A stretch of DNA of 64,000 bases, taken from positions 42,163,518 through 42,227,517 of the forward strand of contig CM070559.1 in NCBI GenBank assembly GCA_036346405.1, given 5' to 3'. The DNA comes from Phyllostachys edulis (Eukaryota; Streptophyta; Magnoliopsida; Poales; Poaceae). Shown here piece after piece: positions 11,293-23,048 of this stretch (position 1 is its first letter; every line of letters starts with the position of its first letter). Position numbers and translations under genes: made by a program. The notes under the pieces are model-generated. The model ran no database searches. It saw nothing but the letters and a program-made list of their open reading frames with translations, and was not told the origin of the DNA.

Positions 11293-14200
11293 AACCACAA
11301 GTCTGTAAAGTACAACTTGGCTTAGTAAATTTATTGAACTCTGAAAGTCATTTCGCTGGAGGGGTAATAAGGTAGTGCAAGCTCTAGATACGTCCGGCTT
11401 CAATGGGACACCGATGCAAGGTGAAGTTACCAGTCGCTGTGGTGTAGTCCAACTACGCTAGTCGCTGAAGTGCACATCCTGCACAACTTATGGGACCCAC
11501 CGTAAGTGGAAATATCCCATATGGGTGAGATGACAGAAGGGGGGGGGAGATATTTTGGAAGGTTAATGTGATGGTCTCTCAACCACATGACTAAGGAATC
11601 GTGTGGGGCAACGAATTGATTATCTCTTATGGGTACAGTGTATAACCTCTGCAGAGTCTAAACAGTTTAAATAGCCGTGCCTACGGTCAAAGGCGGACAT
11701 AGGAACTTACTAGAATTAGTTCTATTTATAAAACCTTTGAGGGTGGGATGAAAATCAGGTCGGGCTCACATAGCCATGAGATTGGATTTTTCCTGAGTCA
11801 TCGTGCTCAGTGTTGTTAAATGGTGGAGGTAACCACAATTAAAATAAACATAAGGTGGAGGTAACTTTTGTTGTATTTAATATTGCATAATTATTCTCTT
11901 TAATAAAATACAATTTGGTTAAAATGCTAAGTGATAGAAATTACTAATTTGATAATTGAAAACATTGCTTTAGCAACTAAAAGAACCCGAGCCACCCTTG
12001 TTAAGCCTTGTATGTATATTATTGCATCTTATGTGTTGGCTCGTGAGCATAGAAGTTGTGCTCATTCTCGCTCTTCCCCCCAAACCTTTCAAACCCTACG
12101 GATCATGGAGACTATGCTTACTATGAGGATCTAGAAGTCGATGGACAAGACAACAATGAAGAGTAGTCTAGGTCTCACCTTAGTCTAGCTGACTCATTTG
12201 GTACTTGCGTACAAGCGATATTATCCAAGCCCTTAGTTAATATCAGTCGTACACAGGTTACCCCAGTCGCTTGCCTGTGGAGAGATGTGCTCTACCCCTT
12301 TTGCTTCCGCTGTAGTTTCCACTGCTTTTATGTAATGTAATCAGTTTGGTCTAGTCGGCCCTCATCGTAAAACTTGAATCGACATGATCTATGTCACTCT
12401 GATGTTTGTAATATATATTGAATGATTTAATTTACACCATGTATGAAATGATTCAGTAATATGTCTGTGAGTAATATCTACTAATCCATAGAATAACACA
12501 GTATTTTTGCAGAGAATTTGAATTTGCGAAATCCAGATCCGATACTTAGGGCGTGATCAGGATAATGAGGCCAAATGAGCAAGCTCAGGTTATGCTTTGC
12601 TTTATATGTGTAAGCCGAACCTGATCCCGACAGCGCGATAGAAAGTAAGTTCGGTTTTTCTAGAACTCGAGATCAAACTAGTAGCTTCCAATCTTTTTTT
12701 TACTTGCTTTTCTTTTGATTTGAGCCAAATTCTACATGGAAATGTAAAACCTGACCCACTTAGCATAGCAAAAAAGGTACTAGGTGCAGAGTTTTTCTTT
12801 TTCTTTTTCTTTTTACAATGTAACCAAAGTTTTCTACTAGGAAACCTAGGAGCATAAGTATAGCGACAAAAGTAAAGAATTACAAAAGGATTAAAGGAAG
12901 AAGAAGAAATAGTACAAATCAAGTGTGCAATCTGATAGTATGTGGAGTACGTAACAAAATGAATGAACAGAACAATTCCAAGAAGTTACTACAATGCTGC
13001 AGTAGGTTTTTACCACCACTCTGCCAACGTTCCAACGCCGAGCTGGAAACTTTTGGCAGCACAGCGGCAGTCCCCGACCGAAGCTGATCAGATCAGAGCG
13101 CCCTAACCGGCGGTCCTCCGCTTGGTGCCAAAGCCGGGAGTGCGGCGATCCAATCGACGGGGAGGCAAGCGGACGGAGCGTGCTTGTACTCCGGCGCGCG
13201 GATCGTGTTGGGCTCCGGGCCATTTGTGCGCGTACAGGACGGACGGACGCCAACCGACCAACTGACTGGCGTCCTCCCCGCCGTTGACCATGTCCCGACC
13301 TTTGATAGCAACCCGGAGGTGGCAACAAACGCTACCGGCGCCGCTCCAGGACCCTCGCCCGTACGTCTGGGCTCTACCTAGCTAAACTCACCCGTTCATT
13401 ATTCTCCCGGCCAGTATTGCATTAGTAGTTAGTACACCTTGCTAGTCATTTAGGTTGATATGGAAGCATATCTAGCTTTTGGTTAGATTGAAGAGTTACT
13501 ACTTTTGTGATGATGATTGACATCAAGTGTTATACTCGTATACATCGGTTCAGAATTTGTCAGAATTTGTGAGAAATGGTAAGAACATGCACGATATCAA
13601 AAACGAAATACATGAATCTCATATAAAGAATTAAATAAAGATGATGAAATAATCACGACGAGAAAGAAAGATTTTAGCGAAATCGACCGCAAATTCTTTA
13701 AGTACAATCTTAAAAGAGTATAAGGGATTGTCGCTCTCTCATAACCTCTCGAACCTTTTAGGACCATTGGATCATTTTCCTATACAAAAATTTAGTGCTA
13801 AAGAATAACCTAGTCTCTAATCCCCTTGTGTGCATCTTGCTTTGGATTAGTTGGTTCGTGACTTGTATTCTTCGTGACCACCTTCGTAGCTTTATATAGC
13901 ACCTTATAGTTCTCAAAAGAAATAGAAATCCTAGCCTTATTAAAATTTATATAGGAATTATTATAGCACATTTCTCTAAATCCAGTTGATTAGGATACGA
14001 GTCACTCGTACTCAGCACCAATACCAAAATCGAGCACTAAAGACAAATTCAGGAAACTAGTGATAGCCTGTGTTCTGGGATTGAGGAACTGGAGATGTAA
14101 GATTGAGAAACGCCAATCTCTGGCTCTGGCGCGTGAAATTTGTTTCTCGCTTATGGCTCTCTTTTGTTAGGGAAAAAAGCTATTCTCACCCATGCGTGTC

Positions 14201-14375
14201 GGGCTTAAACCCAGGACCCCACGCTCGCGCAACCTGCTGCACTCCCCAGAACTCACCACGGCCCTAAGTTTTGCAATACAAAAAGGACATGAAAAGGCTG
14301 ACGAAACCTGTTTACAAGGACAGATTCAAGTACTGTCTTACAACGACAAGGAAACAAAGTAGTACTAGCAATCCT

Positions 14376-14717
14376 GGATATAGTAGAAGTAATTTTGCAA
14401 GCTAGCCTGCAAAACATTAATAACCCAAAAGAAACTCACTCCATTCGTGGATGCATTTTGGTACGTAACAGCAGCAGAGTGACGACTAGTCTTAGCCATT
14501 GATCTCGTACATGAATAGGTATCTATTGAGTTACATGCATTAATCGCGTGTAGGGATATAGTAAAAGTAATTTTGCAAGCTAGCCTGCAAAAATTTAATA
14601 ACCCAAAAGAAACTCACTCCATTCGTAGATGCATTTTGGTACGTAACAGCAGCAGAGCGACGACTAGTCTTAGCCATTGATCTTGTCCATGAATTAATCA
14701 GTTTACCTCGTGTGTAG
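14376..14717. repeat. 178-bp tandem duplication
   Basis: Two head-to-tail copies start at 14376 and 14554 with GGATATAGTA. They run through GCAAGCTAGCCTGCAAAA, GAAACTCACTCCATTCGT and GGTACGTAACAGCAGCAGAG with few differences. The second copy loses similarity at about 14700-14717. Both copies are non-coding. High similarity suggests a fairly recent unequal-exchange or replication-slippage event. Confidence 0.85.
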
Positions 14718-14804
14718 GCTCCCTTATAAATAAGACGTGAAATATAAGTAAGCTATAATTTTATTTTAATTGTGTTAATCAGTTTTTGAATTTAAAATCC
14801 CTTA

Positions 14805-14990
14805 GCTCTGATACCATATTGAGTTACATATACCAACTAATTCATCTAAAAGCTTAAGCTGATCAAAAAAAGATTGACAATTCTTCAACAGATTTTTTTT
14901 CACATGTGTTGTTGCTAGAGCGTTTGAGCAACAACGATCGATAGGTCCAAAGTTGTACCCAAGGCCGGGAAGGACGACTTGATGGCGCAT
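14805..14990 (-). mobile_element. Minus-strand Copia-type LTR/PBS remnant
   Basis: GCTCTGATACCA at 14805-14816 is the exact reverse complement of TGGTATCAGAGC, the primer binding site matching plant initiator tRNA-Met in many LTR retrotransposons. Immediately to the right is TATTGAGTTACATATACC and AAAAGCTTAAGCTGAT, words commonly seen at the end of such LTRs. This fits the 3' end of a 5' LTR plus PBS on the minus strand. No gag follows to the left, so it is a fragment. Confidence 0.5.
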
Positions 14991-15825
14991 GCCGGCGACA
15001 AAATGGATAGTTTTTCCACATCGAGCGATCGCGTGAGATCTAGCAGCATGATGAAACTAAAAATTTCGCACAATTTCGCGCCTAGGTGCATGGAAGAACC
15101 AATTTGTGTGGTCTGAATTACAACGACATGGATCCGATCAAATATATGACTGCACGGCTGTTGACGTACGAAATACCAGCTACTTAATTAGTAAGACCTG
15201 GGATAATTAATCAGGAATCTTTCGATTATGATTGGATATAAGGAGCAGTAAAGCTTGTACAGGTGCATTAGTTTCCTCTTAGGAGAAGAAATGGCATGCT
15301 GCAGTGAAGTGGTTAAAGGCAGTAGAAGTTCCTTTTTTTTAAGTACAGTAATTTTTACTCCAAATTGTTCTACATATGATTATCACTTGTTAATATAGAA
15401 CTTAGGATCTAGTAATTGTGCAAAAAATCTAGTTAACATTTCAATCATTTGTGAAATTTCCCTGAAGAAAAGCTACGCTATGTAAGATGAACAGATTGGA
15501 TACAGCATTTTGTGTTTTATTAGAGACAGTGATAACATAGTTACACATAGTGAAAACTACCGTAGATTGGGTATGCATGAGTGACAGAGTGTTACGTAGC
15601 AGAGTGTGAGCGGTAAAGTCCATTGTAATTAAGGGCTTTTTTTGGATGGACCGAGATCGGTCAAGATCCCGCCCATCCACGTAGATGTTAGCTAGGTTGT
15701 CTAACTTCTCACCACTGCCCAATTATTATCGGCTTTGTAACTGTCGTTGCCACCTCACGAAAATTCCTACCGCAGAATAGTAGAAGGATTTTACATATAG
15801 AGAGATGTTTCCCATTGTCTAGGCC

Positions 15826-17702
15826 CGTGGAGATCACGTGTATAATCATAATCTTAGTGTTAAATAATTGACAATAGTATCAAGATGTATGGGATTCAAA
15901 CTCTCATTTTTCGCGAAGTTCCTGCTGACTGTCAGCAACAGGCGGTCTAACCGGTCCTAGAGCGGCGGTCAGATCGGCCAAGGCCCGACGGTCAAAACGG
16001 CCAAAAGTGATGGTCTGACTGGGCGACTTGAAAATGCTTGAATTTTGGAAATCGCCAAAAATCACTTGTTTTATGAATGTGAGGTGATTTGTTTGCACTA
16101 AGTCTCATGAAAAATGGAGTTTCGAGGAAAAACTAAACAGAGTTTGAAATTTCCAGAAAATGTGCAGACTGGGACTTGGGAAAAACTCCCGAGCAATTTG
16201 ACTGGCCATTTGCTAACGGTCAGGCCGGTATGCTTGTGGTCTGACCGACCAGAGAGGTTTTATGTGCCAGGAAGGCTGTGAATTTTTTCGAATTGACCAA
16301 AGTCATGGGATTTGGTGCATAGGTGTTGCATGATGCATGTTTTGGGTAACGAGGGTCAAGTTGCGAGGAACTTGTGCCCAGAATCGATTTCTTGGTCTAT
16401 TATTGTGCAAGTGGCTTGAAGTGAACTAAGGTCAACAGTGAGGATGGTCGGGAGTAGTCTAGGAGAGCTGAGGTCCAGAAATATCAAGGATGTCGGGTGA
16501 AGTGGTTGAACTTAAGCATGGTGTAGGATGGACAAGAATAACTGAACGGGGGTTTGGTACAACAGGTTGCAAAAGTGGATTGGGGTCGGTCCAGTGTCAT
16601 GATGGTTTCGGTGGGAGCCAGATGGGAGGGATTTGCCGATATGAAGAGAGTCATTGATGAACCTGCACGTGTCGAAGCATCGAATTGCTTCACGATGATT
16701 CGACTCATCCTTTGGAGAATGATCGAGAAGGGCCGGGTTGGTGACATTGGAGAAACCGCGACGCATGACGGCACAAAGGAGAGACGGTTTAGGTCAAGAG
16801 AAGATAGAGATCACAAAGAGATAGATTCGGGAGACCCGGTCCGTCATCCGCTTTAAGAAGCGTGTGTGAGTGTAAACCCATTTGTATGTAGGCTTAACGA
16901 GTGCCTGATAAGGATTTCTCTTTAGACCTATCCTCCACTATAAAAGAGAGAGGTGCAGGATTTGCACCTCAACTAACTCAAGCCTAGGAAACACTAATAT
17001 ATGATTTGGGGAAAGAAGAGATAAAGGAGGCTAGGGTTTAAAAGAGATAGATTGATTGAGTGCTTAAGTGTTGAGATTTTGTTCTCCATGGTGGAGTGGC
17101 TGTAAACCAACAATTTCTTGAGTCAATCCAAGCAAAGTTTGTCCCAAGATGAATTCTATCTTGGTCTTGCTCTCTCTTTGACGCCTTTAGGATTTTTGTG
17201 TTCCTAAGGTTTTGATTGTCTTTTGTTGTGATCTAGCTTGCTAAGACTTGTGAGAATTGATCTAGGGTCATCTTGGTCATCTTCTACCCACGAGCAAGCT
17301 TTTGGATCAAAATTTGATTTCCCCCGTTTACGTGCCCTCTTGTCCTCATCCAAGAAATTCGTGGAACATTGGCTTCAATCATCCCAATCGTATATTGGAA
17401 TAGGTTTCTAACCCTCTTGATGAATCGTGTTTGAAATCTTAACAGATTTAGGTATCATAATCAAAAGTTAGGTAATTTGGAGATTAGTTCAGGCTGTTGT
17501 TCTTGTAGCTAGCGGTCTGACTAACCATAGGTCTTTGACCTTAGGGATTTTCAATTTCGACGCAAGGGTTATGCTGTGTTCTTGTGCTTTGAATCTTCAT
17601 AGCTTTCATTGCTATCGGAGTGATAAAGGAGTTGAATATCGAGACGGGTGTAAAAGATAAGTGATCCTATTCACTTCCTCTAGTCATCTTCTCGGCCAAC
17701 GA
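15826..17702 (+). mobile_element. Solo SIRE/Maximus-like LTR (copy C)
   Basis: This segment of about 1.9 kb aligns along its length with copy B: an ATCTTAG start region, GTTGCATGATGCATGTTTTGG near 16325, a TATA box (CTATAAAAG at 16938-16946), GGTGGAGTGGCTGTAAACCA near 17090, and a degraded CTATTCACTTCCTCTAGTC tail near 17668. It carries the same GGTCTGACC-type motifs (15943-16020, 16217-16250, 17512-17525). Target duplications are not clean. The right end lies about 255 bp upstream of the TATA box of the HEC-like gene. Confidence 0.75.
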
Positions 17703-17957
17703 GCCCTAATTCAAGGTACTAAAACTGTACGAAGAAAAAAAAAACCTTCATGAAGATAACTAAGCTAAGCAGTCGGCATTGTCGAAATGTAGCAAGATAG
17801 ATACCGTGTTTTTTGAGACATTATCTTGAGACGTCAATTTACTGAAAATAAAAGAAAGGGAAAGTTTATCTGAACATGCCACTTTGTAAAGCCGAATGAA
17901 TGATGCAAGGAAACAACATTGCCTAGTCAAATCCAAACAAGCCACCCTACCCATCCC

Positions 17958-17967
17958 CTATAAATAG
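17958..17967 (+). promoter_or_regulatory. TATA box of the HEC-like gene
   Basis: CTATAAATAG matches the plant TATA consensus. It lies 198 bp upstream of the start codon, leaving a 5' UTR of roughly 160 bp that begins around 17990 in an AACAACACAGCA-type sequence. Confidence 0.75.
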
Positions 17968-18155
17968 CACCTCTCCACTAACAACTAGATAACAACACAG
18001 CACTTGCATACATAAGCCTCTATAGTCCGGGCTTTTTGACACCTGCGCTCTACTCTCTAGGCCTCTAGCTAGCGGCTAGCTTCCTCACCCCTCTTGCTCT
18101 TTCCACACATCTTTCAAGTTTCAAGAAGTTGTCATCCAGTATCAACAGGCCTTGA

Positions 18156-18821
18156 ATGGACTTTGACATGCTGAATTCTAACCCGGAAGCACAGCTCGAG
18201 CTGATGAACACAATGCTACAGCTGGAGCAGCTCACTGCACTCCCCGAGCACGCCATGGTGGTGCCTTCGACCCCCCCTTCGCCATGCATGCAAGCTCCTC
18301 ATCACTTCTCCTCGGTGCCTCACATGTCAGCAGGCACCAACGGTGCCGCCTACAACGACCAGTACTCCCAGCAGCTGCCTGCTGCCGCGTACAACGGCAG
18401 CCACCTCTCGGAGTACACGACGCAGCCTCTTGCAGGCGGCACCGGCTGCGACGGTTCCGCCGTGGGGTCTGCGGCGATGCGGGAGATGATCTTCCACATC
18501 GCGGCGCTGCAGCCGGTGAACATCGACCCGGATACGGTGCGGCCGCCGAAGCGCCGCAACGTGCGCATCTCGACGGACCCGCAGAGCGTCGCGGCGCGGA
18601 TGCGGCGGGAGCGCATCAGCGAGCGCATCCGCATCCTGCAGCGGCTCGTCCCGGGGGGCACCAAGATGGACACCGCGTCCATGCTGGACGAGGCCATCCA
18701 CTACGTCAAGTTCCTCAAGACGCAGGTGCAGTCGCTGGAGCGTGCCGCCGCCGCCAGCGGCCACCGCCCGTCACCCACCGGCGCCGCCATGGCCTACCGC
18801 AGCCTGAACGGCCCGTGGTAG
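18156..18821 (+). CDS. HECATE-type bHLH transcription factor
   Basis: Single-exon gene of 221 residues. Residues 108-138 (MREMIFHIAALQP, then VRPPKRRNVRIS) and the bHLH at about 139-188 (DPQSVAARMRRER, SERIRILQRLVPGG, TASMLDEAIHYVKFLK) match the HECATE/INDEHISCENT clade. As in that clade, the basic region has Ala where canonical E-box binders have the DNA-contacting Glu (VAARMRRER), so DNA contact is atypical and probably needs heterodimer partners. The N-terminal half is Gln/Ala/Ser-rich with low complexity. In Arabidopsis, HEC proteins act in the nucleus in gynoecium, transmitting tract and meristem development with SPATULA and auxin/cytokinin control. That role is inferred here from family membership. 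The first ATG is used because the sequence starts at the conserved N-terminus and has a TATA box and short leader upstream. GC content rises sharply in the second half, as in many grass genes. Which HEC paralogue this is cannot be told from this sequence. Confidence 0.95.
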   Translation: MDFDMLNSNPEAQLELMNTMLQLEQLTALPEHAMVVPSTPPSPCMQAPHHFSSVPHMSAGTNGAAYNDQYSQQLPAAAYNGSHLSEYTTQPLAGGTGCDGSAVGSAAMREMIFHIAALQPVNIDPDTVRPPKRRNVRISTDPQSVAARMRRERISERIRILQRLVPGGTKMDTASMLDEAIHYVKFLKTQVQSLERAAAASGHRPSPTGAAMAYRSLNGPW

Positions 18822-19752
18822 AATCGTGGCGACCACCCCTCCTGCTTACGGTCCGACATGCATGGGCATGGCCTTGTGACAATCATAAATCGTCGTTGGG
18901 CCTAGAGCATGCACGTACGACGACGGCCGCGCGCGTTGGTAGCACTTGTACGATCTTATGTGTATATTAAGATGCCTTACTATTTTACTACTAGCTATTA
19001 ATAGTATTACTGCGCATGCCTGTGATTGGACTCGCAGCGCATGCACGCATGTCGCTTGGACATTGTACGTACGCACCTATCTTATTACTATGAATCTAGC
19101 ATTTCCATTCGCTGCAACATCAATCGTTTCCCGGCCCGCCATTACCATGCCGCGGCACGACTATAATTAAGTGCATCTTACATGTCATGCGACACGCGGT
19201 CATGGTAATGCCTTGATTAAGAAAACCACGCCGTAAAGTTCTCACAAGAGAGAGAAAAACACCTACGCCGTAAAGCAGATGGGCTTAGTCCTGTGCGAAC
19301 ATATGCCGATATGCGTGATCGATGGTTGGACGAGGGAGGGCAGAGGGTACAGAAGCGATCCAGCTTTCTGTGCACAGGACATGTTTGCGCAGCAACGAGC
19401 AAAAGACTATTCGCGTTCCATTATTTGCACGGACGTCCTCGCGTACGCCTCGAATGGAGAAGCCTGGCGACGCCTCGGCGGGCGAGACCGCGCGCCCGTT
19501 TGCCTCGTGCTCGTCACGTCCGCCGTCTGGCCCTACGTTGGCGCACAGGGGGCGCGCTGTGCGCGCACAGCCGCGCGCGAGCATCACTGCCGGCCATCGC
19601 GAGGGCGGGAGGGCGCCGTCCCGAAGTGGGGCGAGGGGGTCTCGCTTTCCAACGGTAAACTAATTCCGGTAAGCAACCGTTTTCCGCGCAAGCTTTGTGC
19701 ATGTGCCCGTGTCCGGCTGCTATTAATGCATCAGCAGTTTGTGTCTGCCGAT
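18822..19752. other. Downstream flank of the HEC-like gene
   Basis: This is the 3' UTR and intergenic sequence. It contains GC-rich overlapping open frames at 19279-19760 that match no known family and are open on both strands. No clear polyadenylation signal was identified. The Copia 5' LTR begins at 19753. Confidence 0.5.
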
Positions 19753-20012
19753 TGTTAAGAAACCAGGCACAGGGTAGCAGTCTTAGTCCACACTAGGTTT
19801 CTCATTCATCTAGTAGTCTATATAAAGGAGAGGATCTCAACTGTTATACTACAGTTTTACAGAAGAACAATAAAGAGAAGTCAGAAGTCCCCTCATATCT
19901 CTGTGTTCAATCTACTATTTTGTATTTGCGTTCTTGTATTGTTCTAAGCGATTCTACACTTGTCTACGAGCTAATCGTTCGGACTGGACTCACCAGCGAC
20001 GGTTCCTCAACA
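19753..20012 (+). repeat. Copia 5' LTR
   Basis: This LTR of 260 bp starts TGTTAAGAAACCAGGC and ends GGTTCCTCAACA, with a TATA box CTATATAAAG at 19818-19827. It aligns with 41573-41837, with many substitutions, so the insertion is old. Immediately after it, TGTTATCAGCACGA (20013-20026) is the likely primer binding site. Confidence 0.8.
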
Positions 20013-20026
20013 TGTTATCAGCACGA
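20013..20026 (+). promoter_or_regulatory. Copia primer binding site
   Basis: TGTTATCAGCACGA directly follows the LTR terminus. It is related to the TGGTATCAGAGC-type sites complementary to initiator tRNA-Met, and this variant is common in grass Copia elements. Confidence 0.55.
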
Positions 20027-20919
20027 TCTACTCCGGCCTACCTCTAGACCTACTCTACTCGGATCAAAAGGTAATTGTTATAGCACGACGCTCGTAGATC
20101 GAATCGTTTTTCTAGATCGTTTTCAATTCCTCAAATTTGGTTTTCTAAATTAGTTCCTACGGTGCAAATCATCTTTAATCTACCGCGAGCCGACTTGAAA
20201 TCGCTGGCCAAGCCGATCGGTGGGATTGCATGAAAGAGATGATGTTAATTACACCGTAGATTATTGCATGAACAAGAAAAGAAAAGAAATAAAAGGGTGA
20301 GCCGGCCAAGAAGCACCGTGCGCATCACCGATCTGTGCTGCTCGCATGCGCGCACTTCTCAGCTATGTCGGTTTCGCGCGCCATCGTCTTAGTATGTGTG
20401 CCAGAACACGCCGCTGAGAACCGATCTACACCCGCATGATCGCGAGCATTATCTTCAATATAACCATGCACTGTGAAGCGATCTTGATCGGGAAGATCAG
20501 ATCTCGAGCACGATGAACTGACATAATGACTCGGTAGAACCACCAGTGAGTTGATCTCAGCTATTACAATTGATCGATCTTTTCATTGGATAGCAACCCG
20601 AGTGCATGGCTCTTTATCTATCTTGGATGCATAATCTAGTTTCAATCTGCAATTAGTAAATTGCTAATTAAGACTGAGATTGGGATTACACAAGCGCGTC
20701 GCCGGACATGATCACCGAAGCTCTATCCACGGGTGCACGTGCGCGTGCTGTCGAGCCCGCCGTCGCGACGACGATGCCGCTTGCCGTGCGTCGCGCTGAA
20801 CGCGATCGCCGCTCGATCCAGCCATTAGGGCTGGAAAAATAGCTCGAGGCTCGCGAGCCTGTTCGAGCTCATTGCGAGCCGAGCCGGCTCGGCTTGAGCC
20901 CATGAATTTTTGAGCCAAC

Positions 20920-22765
20920 TGTAGGGTCAAGGATAACTGACTAGAGGGGGTTGAATAGGAGGTTTTTAAACTTTTTGACAATTTAACAATTTAAGCTAAT
21001 TTAACTTAGTCTAAACAAGTTACGCTTCTAGCTAAGCAATTCAATCACAATAATGAGCTAGAAATATAAATGCGGAAATGTAAAGACTAGAAGTAACCAC
21101 AATGAGACAACGATGTTTTCCCGTGGTATCGAAGACTTGCCGATCTTCACTAGTCCACGTTGAGGAAACTTGACGACTTAAGCCAGCTCCACGAATTAAG
21201 CCTTCCCTCGACCACTATGGTTGTTCTTCCTCCGCTCCGGAGATGGTGAACACCAAACCACTCACAAGCTTGCACCGGGCCTCTTCACAATCTTCTTGAA
21301 GAGATCACCGTGCTCCACCGCCAAAGCCGTCTAGGAGTTCGGCAAAACTCTAAGAGTAACAAACCAAGACTTTCGCTTGACGGCGCTCAAGTGCAATAAG
21401 GATCAACTAGAATGTTTTGATGCACTTGAATGAACTCAACTACCAAACAATGAATGCACAAGAGAATTTGGGTGTTGAGTGAATGCACTTGGCTCTCAAA
21501 GCTCTAAGGATGTTAAATGTTCACTAGCGACCTGTCCAAGGGCAGTTGGGAGGGTATTTATAGCACCCACCAACAATTATGACCGTCGGGGACCAAATCC
21601 CCAACTTTCAGCCAGATTCGGTACAACCGCCGTTTAGAGTGCGGTTGAGCCACACTTGTGTTAGAACTCCGTAACGGCTAGAACAGAGGCATTTATTACT
21701 CTAACATAGCCGTTGGATATTCCCGTTCGGTACAACCGCCAACTAAATTCCGGTTCAACCGCATAGCCCGGTTGAACCGCATTGATGCGTGGTATAACCG
21801 ATTGTAGGGTTTCCAAATCTGTTGAAAAGACATGCTCGCTGGAAAATATGAATGCCTTAGAAAAATCGATACAAACGCAGCACGGTTCAACCGTTTCACA
21901 ATTGCGGTTCAACCGATTATCAAAGAGAGAACTGGGTCGAAATTACATCTATTCTGGTTTTCTTGAACCGCCAACTAAAAAATGGTTCAGCCGAAAATCG
22001 GTACAACCGATTCTCAACGCGGTTCAACCGGAAAACCAAGAGAGCTCCTGAGCCAAATTACACTGGTACTGTTTTTATTGAACTGCCAACTAGAAATCGG
22101 ATTTACCAGAATGTGGTTGTACCGCTCCAAGAGCCGGTCGTACCGCATTAGCACTTTAACCGGAAAACCAAGAGAGATCCTGAGCCAAATTACGCTGGTA
22201 TTGTTTTTATTGAACCGCTAACTAGAAATCGGATTTACCGGAATGTGGTTGTACCGCTCCAAGAGCCGGTCGTACCGCATTAGCACTCAGTTGGCAGAGT
22301 CAATCAAAATCCGGTAGTACCGCCAAGTATAGTGCAGTCATACCGCAATATTTGGTACAACCGCCCGTTGAACTTCGGTACGACCGATTTTCGACAAAAG
22401 AACTTAGAGCTTTCAAATTCAAATTCAAATTCAAATGCATGCATGATCCTAAATTGATCCATATGGCACAAGAACATGCTATCAAGCTACTAGTCATGAT
22501 CCCTCTTAATAGTACGACATTTATCATATAATCCGGTCTTCCAACCAAATCTCCTAAGACCGGTAAAACATAAAAGGATTCTAGACTACTTGTACCTTGT
22601 CTTCAAGCCATGTAGATCTTCATGTGGTCCTTTAGCATGCATTTTTTACGTCATCAAATTCACCGATGGGACTTAACCTTGTAAATACTCAATAAACACG
22701 TTAATCCTATATTCACATATTATCATTAATTACCAAAACAATTTTTAGGGGCCTAGATGCTTTCA
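20920..22765 (-). mobile_element. Solo SIRE/Maximus-like LTR in reverse orientation (copy D)
   Basis: On the plus strand it starts TGTAGGGTCAAGGATAACTG, followed by ACTAGAGGGGGTTGAATAGG, the reverse complement of copy A's tail. It ends ATTACCAAAACA, then GGGGCCTAGATGCTTTCA, the reverse complement of copy A's start. Length is 1846 bp. About 20 words of the form CGGTTCAACCG or CGGTACAACCGCC lie at 21608-22390. A 100-bp segment with GAGCTCTTGG-type words is duplicated (22040-22165 and 22155-22285). Flanking 5-mers, CCAAC and CCGAG, agree at 3 of 5 positions, so the TSD is unclear. It lies within the left arm of the hAT-like element. Confidence 0.8.
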
Positions 22766-22859
22766 CCGAGCCCCCTACCCAACTCGCAAAGCAAACGTGC
22801 CGAGCCTGAACCAGCTCGTGAGCCTCATTTGGCTTGGCCTAGGCTCCCAGCCCAGCCGC

Positions 22860-23048
22860 GATCGGCGATTTCCATTTCCCTGCGTGATCGTGTCATTGCC
22901 TCAAATCCCTAACCCCCGATCCCCTTTCTCTCCCCCCCCCGATTCCCCATCCTCCCTCGATCCCCTTTATCCCCCGATTCCCTATCCTCCCCCGATCCCC
23001 TTTCTCTCCGAAGCCCCATCCTCCCTTCCACTGCGCCGATTTGCCACC
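22860..23048 (+). other. C-rich leader upstream of the ATPC copy
   Basis: A run of irregular repeats around CCCCGATCCCCTTTCTCTCC and CCCCGATTCCC precedes the ATPC start codon. It may be the captured 5' UTR of the parent gene, expanded by slippage. It matches no GAGCC-type subterminal sequence, so the captured segment probably begins near 22860. Confidence 0.4.

Larger units (their letters stand above)
4875..12559 (+). mobile_element. Ty3/gypsy-type long LTR (RIRE/Athila-like), split by two nested solo LTRs
   Basis: The LTR begins TGTAACAGTCCATTTTTTGG and ends near GGGCGTGATCA. Removing the two nested LTRs leaves about 3.6 kb, the length of the large LTRs of the RIRE3/RIRE8 type. It shares its plan with the 37672-40872 LTR: a C-rich leader after a TATA box (here CTATAAGAG at about 5565), then a GGCGAGTC / TTTGATCAT segment near 8260, then a TTATCTCTT...GGGTA and AATAGCCGTG segment near 11630-11680. 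No gag or pol follows, so it is a solo or truncated LTR. I see no matching 5-bp target duplication, so the right-hand end is approximate. Confidence 0.65.
12560..15825. other. Intergenic region
   Basis: No confident gene. A GC-rich stretch at about 13020-13380 is open in several frames on both strands. The minus-strand ORFs there match no family that I know, although a decayed exon cannot be excluded. The rest is AT-rich and includes a tandem duplication (14376-14717) and a minus-strand primer-binding-site remnant (14805-14816). Between 14720 and 15825 I see nothing else. Confidence 0.5.

Noticed and set aside
12891..13381. Possible exon in the GC-rich stretch (minus strand, 145 codons)
   Set aside because: No recognisable family, and competing frames on both strands are equally open.
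18284..18970. 228-codon ORF overlapping the HEC-like gene in another frame, and two long antisense ORFs in the same place
   Set aside because: These are shadows of the GC-rich bHLH gene; no family match, while the main frame has the conserved domain.
19279..19758. 159-codon ORF downstream of the HEC-like gene
   Set aside because: Runs up to the Copia LTR edge with no domain; several frames open in parallel.
22797..23048. Upstream in-frame ATG extending the ATPC copy
   Set aside because: The added residues are Pro/Ser-rich translation of the C-rich leader, not a known transit peptide; ATG 23049 has the better context.
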